Of a stretch of DNA of 64,000 nt, positions 31,445 to 39,912 are shown in pieces. Numbering within the stretch: position 1 is the first letter of the stretch; each line of letters begins with the position of its first letter. The notes under the pieces were generated by a model, which did not search any database, was not told the origin of the DNA, and saw nothing but the letters and a program-made list of their open reading frames with translations. The stretch comes from Bacillus pumilus (lineage in GTDB: Bacteria; Bacillota; Bacilli; Bacillales; Bacillaceae), in contig NZ_CP047089.1 of NCBI RefSeq assembly GCF_009937765.1, positions 2,044,272 through 2,108,271 on the forward strand, given 5' to 3'. Made by a program: the position numbers and the translations under genes.

Positions 31445-32215
31445 ATGACATATATCAAGTGTCAGCTAAATGGGGATATTTTTGAAATCGTTTTCAATAG
31501 GCCGGATGCTTACAATTCATTTCATGTGGACATGTTTGCTGAATTCAAAGAGGCATGTGATGCGGCGGAGGAAAGTAGTGCAAAAGTCGTTGTGATCAAG
31601 GGCGCCGGAAAAGGGTTTTCAGCAGGCGGAGATATTGGCATGATGCTAAAGCAGGAAAGTGAAGAGGATTTCCATCGAGTGATGGATTTGATCGAGGGGA
31701 TTACGCTTTCTCTAGCAGGTATGAAAAAAGTGACGATTGCTCTTGTCCACGGGTCAGCGGCAGGGCTTGCCTTTAGCTTTGCTTTAAGCTGTGACTACCT
31801 GTTTATGCATCAAGATGCAAAGCTCGCCATGAATTTTAATGGAGTAGGCTTAATTCCAGATGGCGGAGGGCACTTTTTCCTCACAAAAAGAGTCAGTGAA
31901 CAAACCGCGAAACAATTGATTTGGAGTGGACAAAAGCTTCCTGCTGAAGAAGCGCTAAAGCTGGGCCTTGCAGACGGCGTGTTTCAAGAGGAAGTCAATG
32001 CGTATCAAAAAGAATGCGTGAAGCCATTTATGAACATGCCGCTTCAAGCATTTATCGAGACAAAACGAATTTATTTCCAGCAGTCAGAGTCACAGCTGCT
32101 AGCCGTTCTTCAAAAGGAGAGGGCAGCACAGGCAAGACTGAGGCAAAGCCATGATCATAAGGAAGGCATTCAGGCATTTTTAGAAAAAAGACGACCTGTA
32201 TTCCAGAATGTATAA
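31445..32215 (+). CDS. yhaR: Enoyl-CoA hydratase/isomerase family protein YhaR
   Basis: Crotonase-fold protein of 256 residues. The CoA-binding/oxyanion pieces KGFSAGGDIGMML (about 56-68) and HGSAAGLAFSFALSCDYLF (about 103-121) are typical; the acid/base position after the second block carries GVGLIPDGGGHFFLTKRV. The exact reaction is unknown. ATG codons at 31418, 31442 and 31445 are in frame; the AGGGGG SD (31432-31437) favours 31445, giving the usual length. Confidence 0.88.
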   Translation: MTYIKCQLNGDIFEIVFNRPDAYNSFHVDMFAEFKEACDAAEESSAKVVVIKGAGKGFSAGGDIGMMLKQESEEDFHRVMDLIEGITLSLAGMKKVTIALVHGSAAGLAFSFALSCDYLFMHQDAKLAMNFNGVGLIPDGGGHFFLTKRVSEQTAKQLIWSGQKLPAEEALKLGLADGVFQEEVNAYQKECVKPFMNMPLQAFIETKRIYFQQSESQLLAVLQKERAAQARLRQSHDHKEGIQAFLEKRRPVFQNV

Positions 32216-32232
32216 ACGAATGTAAGTCCGGA

Positions 32233-32439
32233 GAATGCCGGCTTCAGCGTGTAGACAAACCCTCGCATTCGGTGTCAGGTCTCTGCTTCGGTGCTCACGA
32301 ATGTTCAATTCGCTCCGCTCCGATGCTCGTCCTTCCTAGACTTCAAAGGTTTTCTATTACGCTGAAAAGAAGACAAAGGGCTAAAATAAAGATCATTTTA
32401 GCCCTTTGCCAATAATGTGAGGCGGGCGAATGCCGGCTT
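32233..32439 (+). repeat. Possible MITE-like insertion flanked by a 12-bp direct repeat
   Basis: GAATGCCGGCTT occurs at 32233-32244 and 32428-32439. Directly inside the left copy a 120-bp stretch (32245-32364) begins CAGCGTGTAGACAAACC and ends with the imperfect inverse (GGTTTTCTATTACGCTG). A separate 14-bp perfect hairpin (32374-32387 with 32395-32408) follows. No ORF. Copies elsewhere would prove it a repeat; I cannot see them in this window. Confidence 0.45.
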
Positions 32440-32445
32440 TTTTAA
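32420..32445 (+). terminator. Weak terminator after yhaR
   Basis: GGCGGGC/GCCGGCT imperfect stem followed by a T run; probably the displaced yhaR terminator. Confidence 0.5.
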
Positions 32446-32630
32446 CGTTCAAATAAAAGCAGCTTGCCTGCATCATCAACGAGACGATGAGAATGCTTCG
32501 TGTATTGCTGTTCTAATAAGCGATGGCGACCTAATTCCTTTGCCTTTTCATCACTATCTGTTGTGATTTTTTCATTTAATAAAGTCTCACCGGATGGGTC
32601 AAATACAGTTAAAAAGTATGTCTTCTCCAT
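32442..32630 (-). CDS. yhzD: YhzD-like small protein
   Basis: 62-residue soluble protein (MEKTYFLTVFDPSGETLL start, beta-strand pair, then a charged helix and KLLLFER end) with a strong AAAGGAAG SD. It resembles the YhzD-like family of about 61 residues found at this place in B. subtilis, recalled rather than searched. Function unknown. It stands alone between yhaR and the divergent yhaO. Confidence 0.7.
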   Translation of the reverse strand: MEKTYFLTVFDPSGETLLNEKITTDSDEKAKELGRHRLLEQQYTKHSHRLVDDAGKLLLFER

Positions 32631-32732
32631 TCCTCAACTTCCTTTCCTCTGCTTTTCTATGTAATTAAACAAAGAATAAGACAAAACCTCCTTTTTATCC
32701 CTTAAAAATCTGTTTTTTAGAATAAGAGTGAT

Positions 32733-32766
32733 AGAACGTGCATTCGCAAAAATGGCATGATAAAAT
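32733..32766 (+). promoter_or_regulatory. LexA box and promoter of yhaO-sbcE
   Basis: AGAACGTGCATTCG (32733-32746) is a symmetric LexA-type site with one mismatch in each arm, overlapping the -35 region of a promoter with -10 TAAAAT (32761-32766). The B. subtilis yhaONM operon is reported to be in the SOS regulon. Confidence 0.6.
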
Positions 32767-32802
32767 ATGGACAATGACAGTATCGGACAAGGAGATAGAC
32801 GT

Positions 32803-34017
32803 TTGACTAAGCTCACTTTTATTCATGCCGCAGATTTACATTTAGACAGTCCATTTGTAGGAATGTCGAATATCCCTAGCTTACCCTTTAAGCGGCTCAA
32901 AGAAAGTACATTTCAAAGTGCTAAGAACATCTTTGATCTCGCCGTTGAGCGGGCAGTAGACTTTGTGCTGCTGAGCGGAGATTTATTTGATGAATCCAAT
33001 CGCAGCTTGAAAGCACAGCTGTTTTTAAGAAACCAGTTTGTAAGACTGCAAACACACGGGATTGAAGTCTTTATTATTTATGGGAATCATGATCATTTAG
33101 GCGGTGAATGGACACCGATTGAGTGGCCCGAGAATGTACAGGTCTTTACGAGTAGTACACCAAGTGAGCTCTCCTATTATCGAGGGGATCAGCTTTTCGC
33201 GAGTATTTATGGGTTTAGCTACAAAGAGCGGGCTGTCTATGAAAATATGACATCTCATTATGTCAAAACGACAGATGCTGCCTATCACATTGCGATGCTT
33301 CACGGCACATTAGCCGGACAAGAAGGACATGATGCATATGCCCCATTTCAGCTTCAGCAGCTCATAACGCGGGATTTCGATTATTGGGCGCTTGGACATA
33401 TACATAAAAGAGCCCTTCTGCATGAAGACCCATATATTATTTACCCTGGTAATGTCCAGGGCAGACATATAAAAGAAACGGGAGAAAAAGGCTGTTACTT
33501 GATTCAACTCTCCGAAGATTCACGGGCAGCGGATTTTATTAGCTGTGCAGATATCATCTTTGAGAAACTGGCAATAGACATCACAGAAACGGCTCATATG
33601 ACGGACCTTGTCATACTTGTGGAAAGCAAAATCAATGAACTGAAAGAGGACGGCATTCCTCATTTTGTGAGAATTGAATTGACAGGTGATGCGCCTTCTT
33701 ACCTTGAGCATACTCAGCTTGAAGCCCTCGAGGAGCTGATGACTGTTTTTCATGAACAAGAGGAAGATGAAGATGTGTTTGTTTGGGTGATGTCAATTGA
33801 CTGCCGAACAAACGAGGAAGTGATCTATCCAGAAGATTCCTTTTTGAAGGAACTAACGGCAGAAATTGCTCAGTTTGAGTCATATGAAGAGCTGCTTTCA
33901 CCGATCAAGCGTCACCCAACCTACAGGAAGTCAGGAAAAGCGCTCACACAAGAGGATGAATTGGATATAAAAGAAGAAGCGCAAAGGCTGCTGACAGAAC
34001 AGCTAAAGCAATTATGA
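32803..34017 (+). CDS. yhaO: YhaO, SbcD/Mre11-like DNA repair nuclease
   Basis: Metallophosphoesterase-type nuclease, partner of the SbcE ATPase. The metal-binding motifs run in order: ADLHLDSPF (about 8-16), GDLFDES (about 56-62), YGNHDHL (about 90-96), LHGTLAG (about 165) and GHIHKR (about 202-207); a C-terminal capping/dimer domain follows. The frame is open from ATG 32767, but AAGGAGA just before TTG 32803 marks that as the start; 404 residues then match the orthologue. sbcE follows after 16 nt. A LexA-like site precedes the unit. Confidence 0.9.
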   Translation: MTKLTFIHAADLHLDSPFVGMSNIPSLPFKRLKESTFQSAKNIFDLAVERAVDFVLLSGDLFDESNRSLKAQLFLRNQFVRLQTHGIEVFIIYGNHDHLGGEWTPIEWPENVQVFTSSTPSELSYYRGDQLFASIYGFSYKERAVYENMTSHYVKTTDAAYHIAMLHGTLAGQEGHDAYAPFQLQQLITRDFDYWALGHIHKRALLHEDPYIIYPGNVQGRHIKETGEKGCYLIQLSEDSRAADFISCADIIFEKLAIDITETAHMTDLVILVESKINELKEDGIPHFVRIELTGDAPSYLEHTQLEALEELMTVFHEQEEDEDVFVWVMSIDCRTNEEVIYPEDSFLKELTAEIAQFESYEELLSPIKRHPTYRKSGKALTQEDELDIKEEAQRLLTEQLKQL

Positions 34018-34033
34018 GAAAAGGAGAGGCACA

Positions 34034-36823
34034 ATGAAAATACGTTCACTCCATATCGCCCATTTCGGTAAATTTTCAAATCGCACCTTTCACTTTTCTG
34101 ATGACGGTTTTCAGCTAGTTTACGGTCTGAATGAATCGGGGAAAACGACATTGAAAACGTTTATTGAATCGATGTTATTTGGTTTTCCAAAAAACAAGAT
34201 GTACAAGTCGAAACAGGGTTCTTTTTATGGTGGTTCCCTCACTTGTCATGATGACGAGATTGGCGTTATTCACATTGAGAGAACATCCGACCGCGGTGGG
34301 CATGCACAGGTGTTTTTACCGAATGGTGAAGTGAAAGACGAAGCTTTTCTACAGGCGCTTTTAAAGGGAACGGATCGCAGATTATATCAATCAATCTATT
34401 CGTTTGATGTGTTTGGACTGCAAAATGTCCAAGCCTTAAACCAGGATCAGATAGGCGAATTTCTACTTTTCTCAAGTTTATTTGGCTCAGATGCAGCCAC
34501 CAAGATGGATAGCAGGCTGCTAAAGCAACAGGAACAGCTGTTTAAACCAAATGGCCGCAAGCCTGAATTAAACCAGCAGCTTGATCGTTTAAAAGAGCTG
34601 ACAGGTCAGTTGAAACAAGCGAGATTGGTAGAAGGTAGCTATACCGAAAAGAAACGGGAGCAATCTGAATTAACGGAGACGATCGAAAAGCTTCAAAATG
34701 AAATGAAACAAACGGAAGAACACCTTCAGAAACTGACTGAATCCATTCAAGTCTATCCCATGATTGAGAAAAAAGTGGAGTTGAAAAAGGAATTAGCCCG
34801 CTTTCCAGACCGAGTCAAACGTTTTAGAGCAGAAACCAAGCATGAGCTTGATAAACTAGAATCACACCTTCACCCGAAAAACGCTCAATTAACTGCACTG
34901 AAACAGAAGTTAGATCATTTGCAAACCTCACTCGTACAAGTTCAACCGCTTTATGACAAGGATACCTTAATGGAGATGAATAGAGTCGTAGATGAAGCAT
35001 CGAATGCTGAGCTTGTGAAAAAACGCATAGCAGAGTGTCGAGCAAACCGTGATTCATTGAAACAAAAAATAGACGAAGCGGAAGTAAAGCTAAAGTGGGA
35101 GCGCCCGATAAAGCTCGAACAAATCGACGATTCGCTTGAATTTGAGTGGGAATTAAAGGAGACTGTCACTCAATACATCCGTCTCATGGACAGAAAGGCG
35201 CAGTTAGATGAACGTTTTGATCACGCGAGACATGAGCTGGACGAAGCAGAAGCTGTTCTAAAAGGGTTAAAGGAACAGCAAGTAAAACTGCACGGAGCAG
35301 AAGATGATGCGAATAATACAAGATCGAAAAAGAAACCGATTGATTCACAGGCGTCGCTATTCCAAGGCTTGATCGCATTTGATGTGGTGTTTCTGTTTGT
35401 TCTATTCTTTTTAACAGAGTGGTGGATCACACTATTATTTGCGGGATTTTCTGTTTTTCTCTTCTTTGTCATTTACTCATTCAGTCAAAGAAACTCTAAT
35501 AAACAAAGAAACGGAGAAGACGCCTTAGATTCCTTTCAAGTGCAGGCAGCTTCTGCTGAAACACTTATGAGGCAGAAGGAGCTGCTCTACGAAAGAATCA
35601 TCCGGCAATATGAAGACTGGGAGCTAGAGCTCGAGCCTGTCCAGCAGCAAGTAGAGGAAAAGAAGAGACAGCTTGGCTTGTCGTCTGAGCTTTCTTTCCT
35701 AGTAGAGGCCTTCCATATTCTAAAACAATTAAAAATGAATACAGCGGCATATGACGAGTTTCAGCGTGAAATAGAAAAGCTCTCCGATCAGCAATCGATT
35801 TATGAGCGCAAAGTTTCAGCGTTAAGCAGTATCCTTCAAAAAAAGGAAGGAACTATTCAGGAGAATATTTCAGTCTTTCAAGAGATATTGAAAGATGAGA
35901 CGAAAAGAGAAAAAGAACGCCAGACATTACATGTATCCATTCAACATGCGATGCAGCAGCTCACGACACTAGAAGGTGAAATTCAATATTACGAAAAACA
36001 AACGGATGAGCTTTTTCGTCAAGTAGAAGCAGAGTCCAAAGAAGATTACCAAGTGCTTTCTCATCTATCGAAAGAATACCGAGAACGACTTTCTGAGCTG
36101 CAGCAGCTGAATCAAGAGCTTCATAGAAGCGGTTGTTTTGATGAGGAGGAATGGATTGTTCGCAAAGGACTACCTCTTCTTGAGGAGGAGTGTGCCAAAG
36201 CAAAGCAGCACCTTCATGACGTTCAATTGAATGCGGAGAATACGGAAAAACGTTTAGCAGAACTAGCGGTGGAAATACGGCAAATAGAAGCTTCTGGAAC
36301 AGTGTCTGATTTGACTCATCAGCTTACCGCAGAGCAGGAGCATGCGAAGCACCTCGCGAAAAAGTGGGCTGCCATTCAGCTTGTCCGCACCGTCATACGA
36401 GAAAAATTGAATGAGCATAAAGAAACAAGGTTGCCTGCATTGCTTCACACAGCCTCTAGTTTTATCCAACCGTTAACAAATGATCGTTATGAAGCGATTT
36501 TATTTTCACCTGAAGATGATTTGCTCATGGTGAAAAGAATGGATGGACGAATATTCCGCCCAGAGGAGCTTTCACAGGCAACGTGTGAACAGATCTATCT
36601 GGCGATTCGTTTTGCGCTTGCTTTGTCTCATCAGCAAGATTGCCAGCTTCCGTTTATGATGGATGACAGCTTTGTTCATTTTGATCACGTTCGTCTAGGC
36701 AGAGTGCTGGAGATGATGAACGAACTCACACGTTTTGAAACACAGCTGTTTTATTTCACCTGTCATGAGCATATGAAGCAAGCAGCAGAAGATGGACAGG
36801 TTACGAGTTTAGCAGTTGAATGA
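34034..36823 (+). CDS. sbcE: SbcE (YhaN), SMC-like DNA repair ATPase
   Basis: 929-residue ABC-type SMC/Rad50-like ATPase that pairs with YhaO in DNA end processing. The N-terminal head has Walker A GLNESGKTTLKTF (about 35-47); the C-terminal head has the signature LSQATCEQIYLAIRFAL (about 845-861) and Walker B PFMMDDSFVHFD (about 875-886). The long coiled coil between them is interrupted at about 445-487 by two strongly hydrophobic helices separated by a short turn (FLTEWW), in the place where Rad50 has its zinc hook; no CxxC hook is seen. SbcE may therefore be anchored in the membrane. Confidence 0.92.
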   Translation: MKIRSLHIAHFGKFSNRTFHFSDDGFQLVYGLNESGKTTLKTFIESMLFGFPKNKMYKSKQGSFYGGSLTCHDDEIGVIHIERTSDRGGHAQVFLPNGEVKDEAFLQALLKGTDRRLYQSIYSFDVFGLQNVQALNQDQIGEFLLFSSLFGSDAATKMDSRLLKQQEQLFKPNGRKPELNQQLDRLKELTGQLKQARLVEGSYTEKKREQSELTETIEKLQNEMKQTEEHLQKLTESIQVYPMIEKKVELKKELARFPDRVKRFRAETKHELDKLESHLHPKNAQLTALKQKLDHLQTSLVQVQPLYDKDTLMEMNRVVDEASNAELVKKRIAECRANRDSLKQKIDEAEVKLKWERPIKLEQIDDSLEFEWELKETVTQYIRLMDRKAQLDERFDHARHELDEAEAVLKGLKEQQVKLHGAEDDANNTRSKKKPIDSQASLFQGLIAFDVVFLFVLFFLTEWWITLLFAGFSVFLFFVIYSFSQRNSNKQRNGEDALDSFQVQAASAETLMRQKELLYERIIRQYEDWELELEPVQQQVEEKKRQLGLSSELSFLVEAFHILKQLKMNTAAYDEFQREIEKLSDQQSIYERKVSALSSILQKKEGTIQENISVFQEILKDETKREKERQTLHVSIQHAMQQLTTLEGEIQYYEKQTDELFRQVEAESKEDYQVLSHLSKEYRERLSELQQLNQELHRSGCFDEEEWIVRKGLPLLEEECAKAKQHLHDVQLNAENTEKRLAELAVEIRQIEASGTVSDLTHQLTAEQEHAKHLAKKWAAIQLVRTVIREKLNEHKETRLPALLHTASSFIQPLTNDRYEAILFSPEDDLLMVKRMDGRIFRPEELSQATCEQIYLAIRFALALSHQQDCQLPFMMDDSFVHFDHVRLGRVLEMMNELTRFETQLFYFTCHEHMKQAAEDGQVTSLAVE

Positions 36824-36850
36824 TTGACAAATAATGACTTATGTTATACT
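36824..36850 (+). promoter_or_regulatory. Promoter of yhaM
   Basis: Perfect TTGACA (36824-36829) and extended -10 TG-T-TATACT (36845-36850), spacer 15, overlapping the sbcE stop codon region. Confidence 0.6.
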
Positions 36851-36885
36851 TATATGAGCAGAAACATGGAAGGAGCTTTTATTGA

Positions 36886-37830
36886 ATGGCTAAAGGGATC
36901 ATGACCTATGATGTCGGCGAACAAGTTGACCTGCATTTATTAATTAAATCATCTACTAAAGGGATTGCGAGTAATGGCAAACCATTTTTAACGTTAATTC
37001 TTCAAGATCAAAGTGGAGATATTGAGGCGAAATTATGGGATGCGAAGCAGAATGATGAACAAACCTATGCCGCACAAACCATTGTGAAGGTAGTTGGCGA
37101 TATTCATCATTATCGCGGGAGGAATCAGCTGAAACTTAGGAATATACGCCCTGTTGCTGAAAATGAGCAAATTCGAATTGATGATTTTCTCGAAACAGCT
37201 CCTATTCCAAAGCATGATATGATGGATACAATTATGCAATATATTTTTGATATGAAAAACCCTAATATACAGCGTGTCACAAGACATTTGCTGAAAAAAT
37301 ATGGACAGGAATTCGCTGACTATCCAGCAGCGACAAAAAACCATCACGAATTTGTTTCTGGTCTTGCTTATCACGTAGTGTCCATGCTGCATTTGGCTAA
37401 ATCAATTGTGGATCTATATCCATCATTAGATCGAGATCTTTTATATTCAGGCATCATTCTTCATGATTTAGGAAAAGTCAAAGAGCTTTCAGGCCCAGTC
37501 TCAACCACCTATACGGTGGAAGGGAATTTAATTGGTCATATATCAATTATGGTGACAGAAATTGCGAAAGCTGCTGAAGAGCTTGGGATTGATTCAGAAG
37601 AAATTTTAATTCTACAGCACTTAGTACTAAGTCATCACGGAAAAGGTGAGTGGGGAAGCCCGAAACCACCAATGGTGAAGGAAGCCGAAATTCTCCACTA
37701 TATTGATAATTTAGATGCGAAGATGAATATGATGGATCGTGCGCTTGAGCATGTGAAGCCAGGAGAATATACAGAACGTATTTTTGCGTTAGAGAATCGT
37801 TCATTTTATAAACCAACTTTTCACGAGTAA
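36886..37830 (+). CDS. yhaM: YhaM, 3'-5' exoribonuclease
   Basis: 314-residue RNase of the YhaM family that trims the 3' ends of RNA (for example after intrinsic terminators). An OB-fold nucleic-acid domain (about 10-95, [15 protein letters not shown]) is joined to an HD-type phosphohydrolase domain (about 160-310) with metal residues in [25 protein letters not shown] (about 185-197) and [11 protein letters not shown]. It follows sbcE with its own promoter; in B. subtilis it is the third gene of the yhaONM cluster. Ends at a strong terminator. Confidence 0.92.
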   Translation: MAKGIMTYDVGEQVDLHLLIKSSTKGIASNGKPFLTLILQDQSGDIEAKLWDAKQNDEQTYAAQTIVKVVGDIHHYRGRNQLKLRNIRPVAENEQIRIDDFLETAPIPKHDMMDTIMQYIFDMKNPNIQRVTRHLLKKYGQEFADYPAATKNHHEFVSGLAYHVVSMLHLAKSIVDLYPSLDRDLLYSGIILHDLGKVKELSGPVSTTYTVEGNLIGHISIMVTEIAKAAEELGIDSEEILILQHLVLSHHGKGEWGSPKPPMVKEAEILHYIDNLDAKMNMMDRALEHVKPGEYTERIFALENRSFYKPTFHE

Positions 37831-37839
37831 TCATGTGAG

Positions 37840-37867
37840 AACGTCCGCTTATGCGGGCGTTTTTTTC
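37840..37867 (+). terminator. Terminator of yhaM
   Basis: AACGTCCGC/GCGGGCGTT 9-bp stem with one G-U pair, TTAT loop, T run. Confidence 0.9.
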
Positions 37868-37946
37868 ATAACTTGTCTTCTTTTTGCATAAGCATGTAAC
37901 ACAAAGGAAAAGAGAGCTGTTCTGAAAAAAAGGAGGCGATGAAAAA

Positions 37947-38177
37947 ATGTTGTTTTTTCCATGGTGGGTGTATGCATGTATCATTGGCATTATTTTCTGT
38001 GCGTATAAATTAATGACAACGGCCAAAGAGGAGCAAGAGATTGATCAATCCTTTATTGAGAAGGAAGGAGAGATTTTTATCGAGCGAATGGAGCAAGAAA
38101 GAGAGCGCAGACGTCAGGGACAGCAAATGAAAAGATCCCAAGATTCGGCGGCACATGAAGATCACTCGATTGCTTAA
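37947..38177 (+). CDS. yhaL: Sporulation protein YhaL
   Basis: 76-residue protein with one N-terminal membrane segment (about 2-22, LFFPWWVYACIIGIIFCAYKL) and a highly charged cytoplasmic tail (Glu/Arg/Gln-rich, helical). The B. subtilis orthologue is transcribed by sigma-E in the mother cell; its molecular role is unknown. AAAAGGAGG SD. Convergent with prsA across a shared terminator. Confidence 0.85.
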   Translation: MLFFPWWVYACIIGIIFCAYKLMTTAKEEQEIDQSFIEKEGEIFIERMEQERERRRQGQQMKRSQDSAAHEDHSIA

Positions 38178-38189
38178 TCAGATGTTATA

Positions 38190-38225
38190 AAAACCCCTCT
38201 GCCTGATCACGGCAGAGGGGTTTTT
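38190..38225. terminator. Bidirectional terminator between yhaL and prsA
   Basis: 14-bp perfect stem (38190-38203 with 38211-38224, CCCCTCTGCC core), A/T runs on both sides. Confidence 0.93.
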
Positions 38226-38230
38226 GGTGA

Positions 38231-39109
38231 TTATTGGTTTTGTTGTTGTTGTTGTGCAGGTTGTTGAGATTTTTCTTTAAACGTGTTTTCAAGCTCTTTA
38301 TCTTTTACTTTCACATCTGCATCTTTCACCAATTTGTTTAAGATGGTTTGGATTTCATTTGTGTCTGCTTGTTTTTGATCAAGTAGTTCTTTTTTCAAGT
38401 CTGCTTTCATGTCATCATATTTACCGCGTTCTTCGGTCTTTTTAATGATATGGTAGCCGAATTGTGATTTCACTGGTTTGCTGATTTCATTCACTTTTAG
38501 TTTGAATGCAGCTTTACTGAAGTTCTCGTCCATTTGACCTTCTTTTGCGAACCAGCCTACATCTCCGCCTTGTGCAGCTGAAGCAGTATCAGTTGAATAT
38601 TCAGACACTACAGCATCCCATTTTTCACCTTTATCTAATTTCTTTTCCACTTCGTCAGCTGTTTTCTTATCAGCTACAAGAATGTGGCTTGCGCGGATTT
38701 TCCCTTTTAGGTCATCGTAATACGCTTTTACTTCTTTATCAGTGATTTTGATGTTAGCTTTGGCAGCCTTTTGAGTCAGCAGCTCATATTTCACTTGATC
38801 TTTGATGTAATCTTTTCCAAATTCATCTTGAAGTTGTTTTAAACGATCTTCACCAAGTGTCTTTTTATATTCTTCCATTTTCTTATCAATTTCTTTATCA
38901 GATACTTTGTATTTGTCAGCAAGAACCTTTTGTTGAACAAGTAGATTTAAAGCATCTCCACCTGCTTGTTTCTTAAGAGTTGTATAAAGCTCTTCTTTTG
39001 TGACATCTCCTGATTTTGTTGTTGCGATGACATCTTTATCACCGCTACTGCATGCGCCAAGAGTTAAAACACTAACTGCTGTTACAGCTGCTAAAGCCAT
39101 TTTTTTCAT
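38231..39109 (-). CDS. prsA: PrsA, extracytoplasmic foldase lipoprotein
   Basis: Essential post-translocational peptidyl-prolyl isomerase that folds secreted proteins on the outer face of the membrane. Lipoprotein signal with lipobox LTLGAC and lipid-modified Cys20; N-terminal chaperone helices (about 35-130), a parvulin domain (about 134-224: IRASHILVADKKTAD, GGDVGWFAKEGQM, FGYHIIKKTE), and a helical C-terminus ending in a Gln-rich low-complexity tail. 292 residues, the usual length. Monocistronic, minus strand. The gap upstream (39110-39270) separates it from the divergent spore-coat peptide gene. Confidence 0.95.
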   Translation of the reverse strand: MKKMALAAVTAVSVLTLGACSSGDKDVIATTKSGDVTKEELYTTLKKQAGGDALNLLVQQKVLADKYKVSDKEIDKKMEEYKKTLGEDRLKQLQDEFGKDYIKDQVKYELLTQKAAKANIKITDKEVKAYYDDLKGKIRASHILVADKKTADEVEKKLDKGEKWDAVVSEYSTDTASAAQGGDVGWFAKEGQMDENFSKAAFKLKVNEISKPVKSQFGYHIIKKTEERGKYDDMKADLKKELLDQKQADTNEIQTILNKLVKDADVKVKDKELENTFKEKSQQPAQQQQQNQ

Positions 39110-39270
39110 TCAAAAAACACTCCTAATCTTTCCAATTTATTTATCATTGCTTGTATCATAACATATTGTGACACGCAGTAAAAAGAAATGCAAATGGAAG
39201 GGCATTCGTCTAGTCAAAAATTTGCGCGCGACATACACATATAGTGATCACAAAAAGGAGGCTGAATTAT

Positions 39271-39357
39271 ATGGGAGCAGGATATTCTAATGGGTTTGCT
39301 TTATTGGTCGTGCTATTCATTTTGCTGATCATCGTTGGTGCAGCATATCTTTACTAA
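39271..39357 (+). CDS. sscA: YjcZ-type spore coat assembly peptide (SscA-like)
   Basis: 28-residue peptide: a short Gly-rich head (MGAGYSNG) and one hydrophobic helix FALLVVLFILLIIVGAAYLY, the hallmark of the YjcZ family of sporulation peptides. B. subtilis has sscA, a small coat-assembly peptide, upstream of prsA at the same place. Strong AAAAAGGAGG SD. A second copy follows 145 bp downstream, separated by a terminator. Almost certainly mother-cell expressed; no sigma-K promoter could be assigned with confidence. Confidence 0.78.
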   Translation: MGAGYSNGFALLVVLFILLIIVGAAYLY

Positions 39358-39377
39358 TTAAATCGCTGTGACAGAAA

Positions 39378-39415
39378 GGAGCCGTCCTGCCATGCGTGCG
39401 GGCGGTTCTTTTTTC
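39378..39415 (+). terminator. Terminator between the two YjcZ-type genes
   Basis: GGAGCCGTCCTGC/GCGGGCGGTTCT imperfect GC-rich stem followed by a T run. Confidence 0.7.
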
Positions 39416-39502
39416 AAACGATGACAGGTGCCTAAACGTTTTCAATTTTATTGCATACACTGAGCTTAGAACAGAGGAAGAATTGGCAGGAGGTGTTTTT
39501 AC

Positions 39503-39592
39503 ATGGGAGGAGAAGTCTTCGCTGGCGGTTTTGCACTAGTCGTCGTGTTATTCATCTTATTGATCATTATCGGTGCATCTTGGATTTGCTAA
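39503..39592 (+). CDS. Second YjcZ-type spore peptide
   Basis: 29-residue peptide MGGEVFAGG followed by a hydrophobic helix nearly identical to that of the gene before it (ALVVVLFILLIIIG) and ending in Cys. GGCAGGAGG SD. A likely tandem duplicate with a different, acidic head; the terminal cysteine could cross-link in the coat. Each copy has its own terminator, so they can be expressed separately. Confidence 0.75.
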   Translation: MGGEVFAGGFALVVVLFILLIIIGASWIC

Positions 39593-39606
39593 TAATGAAT
39601 ATACAC

Positions 39607-39636
39607 AAAAAGCTGCCCTCAAACTGGCAGCTTTTG
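39607..39636 (+). terminator. Terminator of the second YjcZ-type gene
   Basis: 10-bp perfect stem AAAAGCTGCC (39607-39616)/GGCAGCTTTT (39626-39635). Confidence 0.88.
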
Positions 39637-39644
39637 CTTTGATC

Positions 39645-39830
39645 TTAAATAGATATGGTAATTTCAACAAATGATGAGATCAGTAAGATCAGTATCGATA
39701 CATTGATAAAGCGAAACACCTTATCTTGCCGTTCTTCAGGAATCTCTCTGACAAGGCATAATGTATTAGTAAGCCTGTTTATTGAATACACAATAAACGC
39801 GGCAAAGACGATGAAGTAAAATAAAACTAT
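39645..39830 (-). CDS. Small two-helix membrane protein with no canonical start codon
   Basis: A 61-codon frame with two clear hydrophobic helices (IVLFYFIVFAAFIVYSI and FINVSILILLISSFVEI) separated by a charged loop (LVREIPEERQDKVFR). An excellent SD (AGGGGGG, 39843-39837) lies 7 nt before ATA 39830; an in-frame stop lies just upstream and no ATG, GTG or TTG occurs before codon 14. Either ATA serves as start, or GTG about 13 codons in is used without an SD, losing the first helix. Unknown function; lies upstream-adjacent to yhaJ on the same strand. Confidence 0.45.
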   Translation of the reverse strand: MVLFYFIVFAAFIVYSINRLTNTLCLVREIPEERQDKVFRFINVSILILLISSFVEITISI

Positions 39831-39912
39831 CGGAGATCCCCCCTCTCTATGCTATTCCCATACTACATTACCAAATATTTTATGAAAAAGATAGAAGTTG
39901 GCTTTAAAAACC

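Noticed and set aside
32374-32408. Hairpin as a terminator
   Set aside because: Perfect 14-bp stem but no T run on either side; treated as part of the possible repeat.
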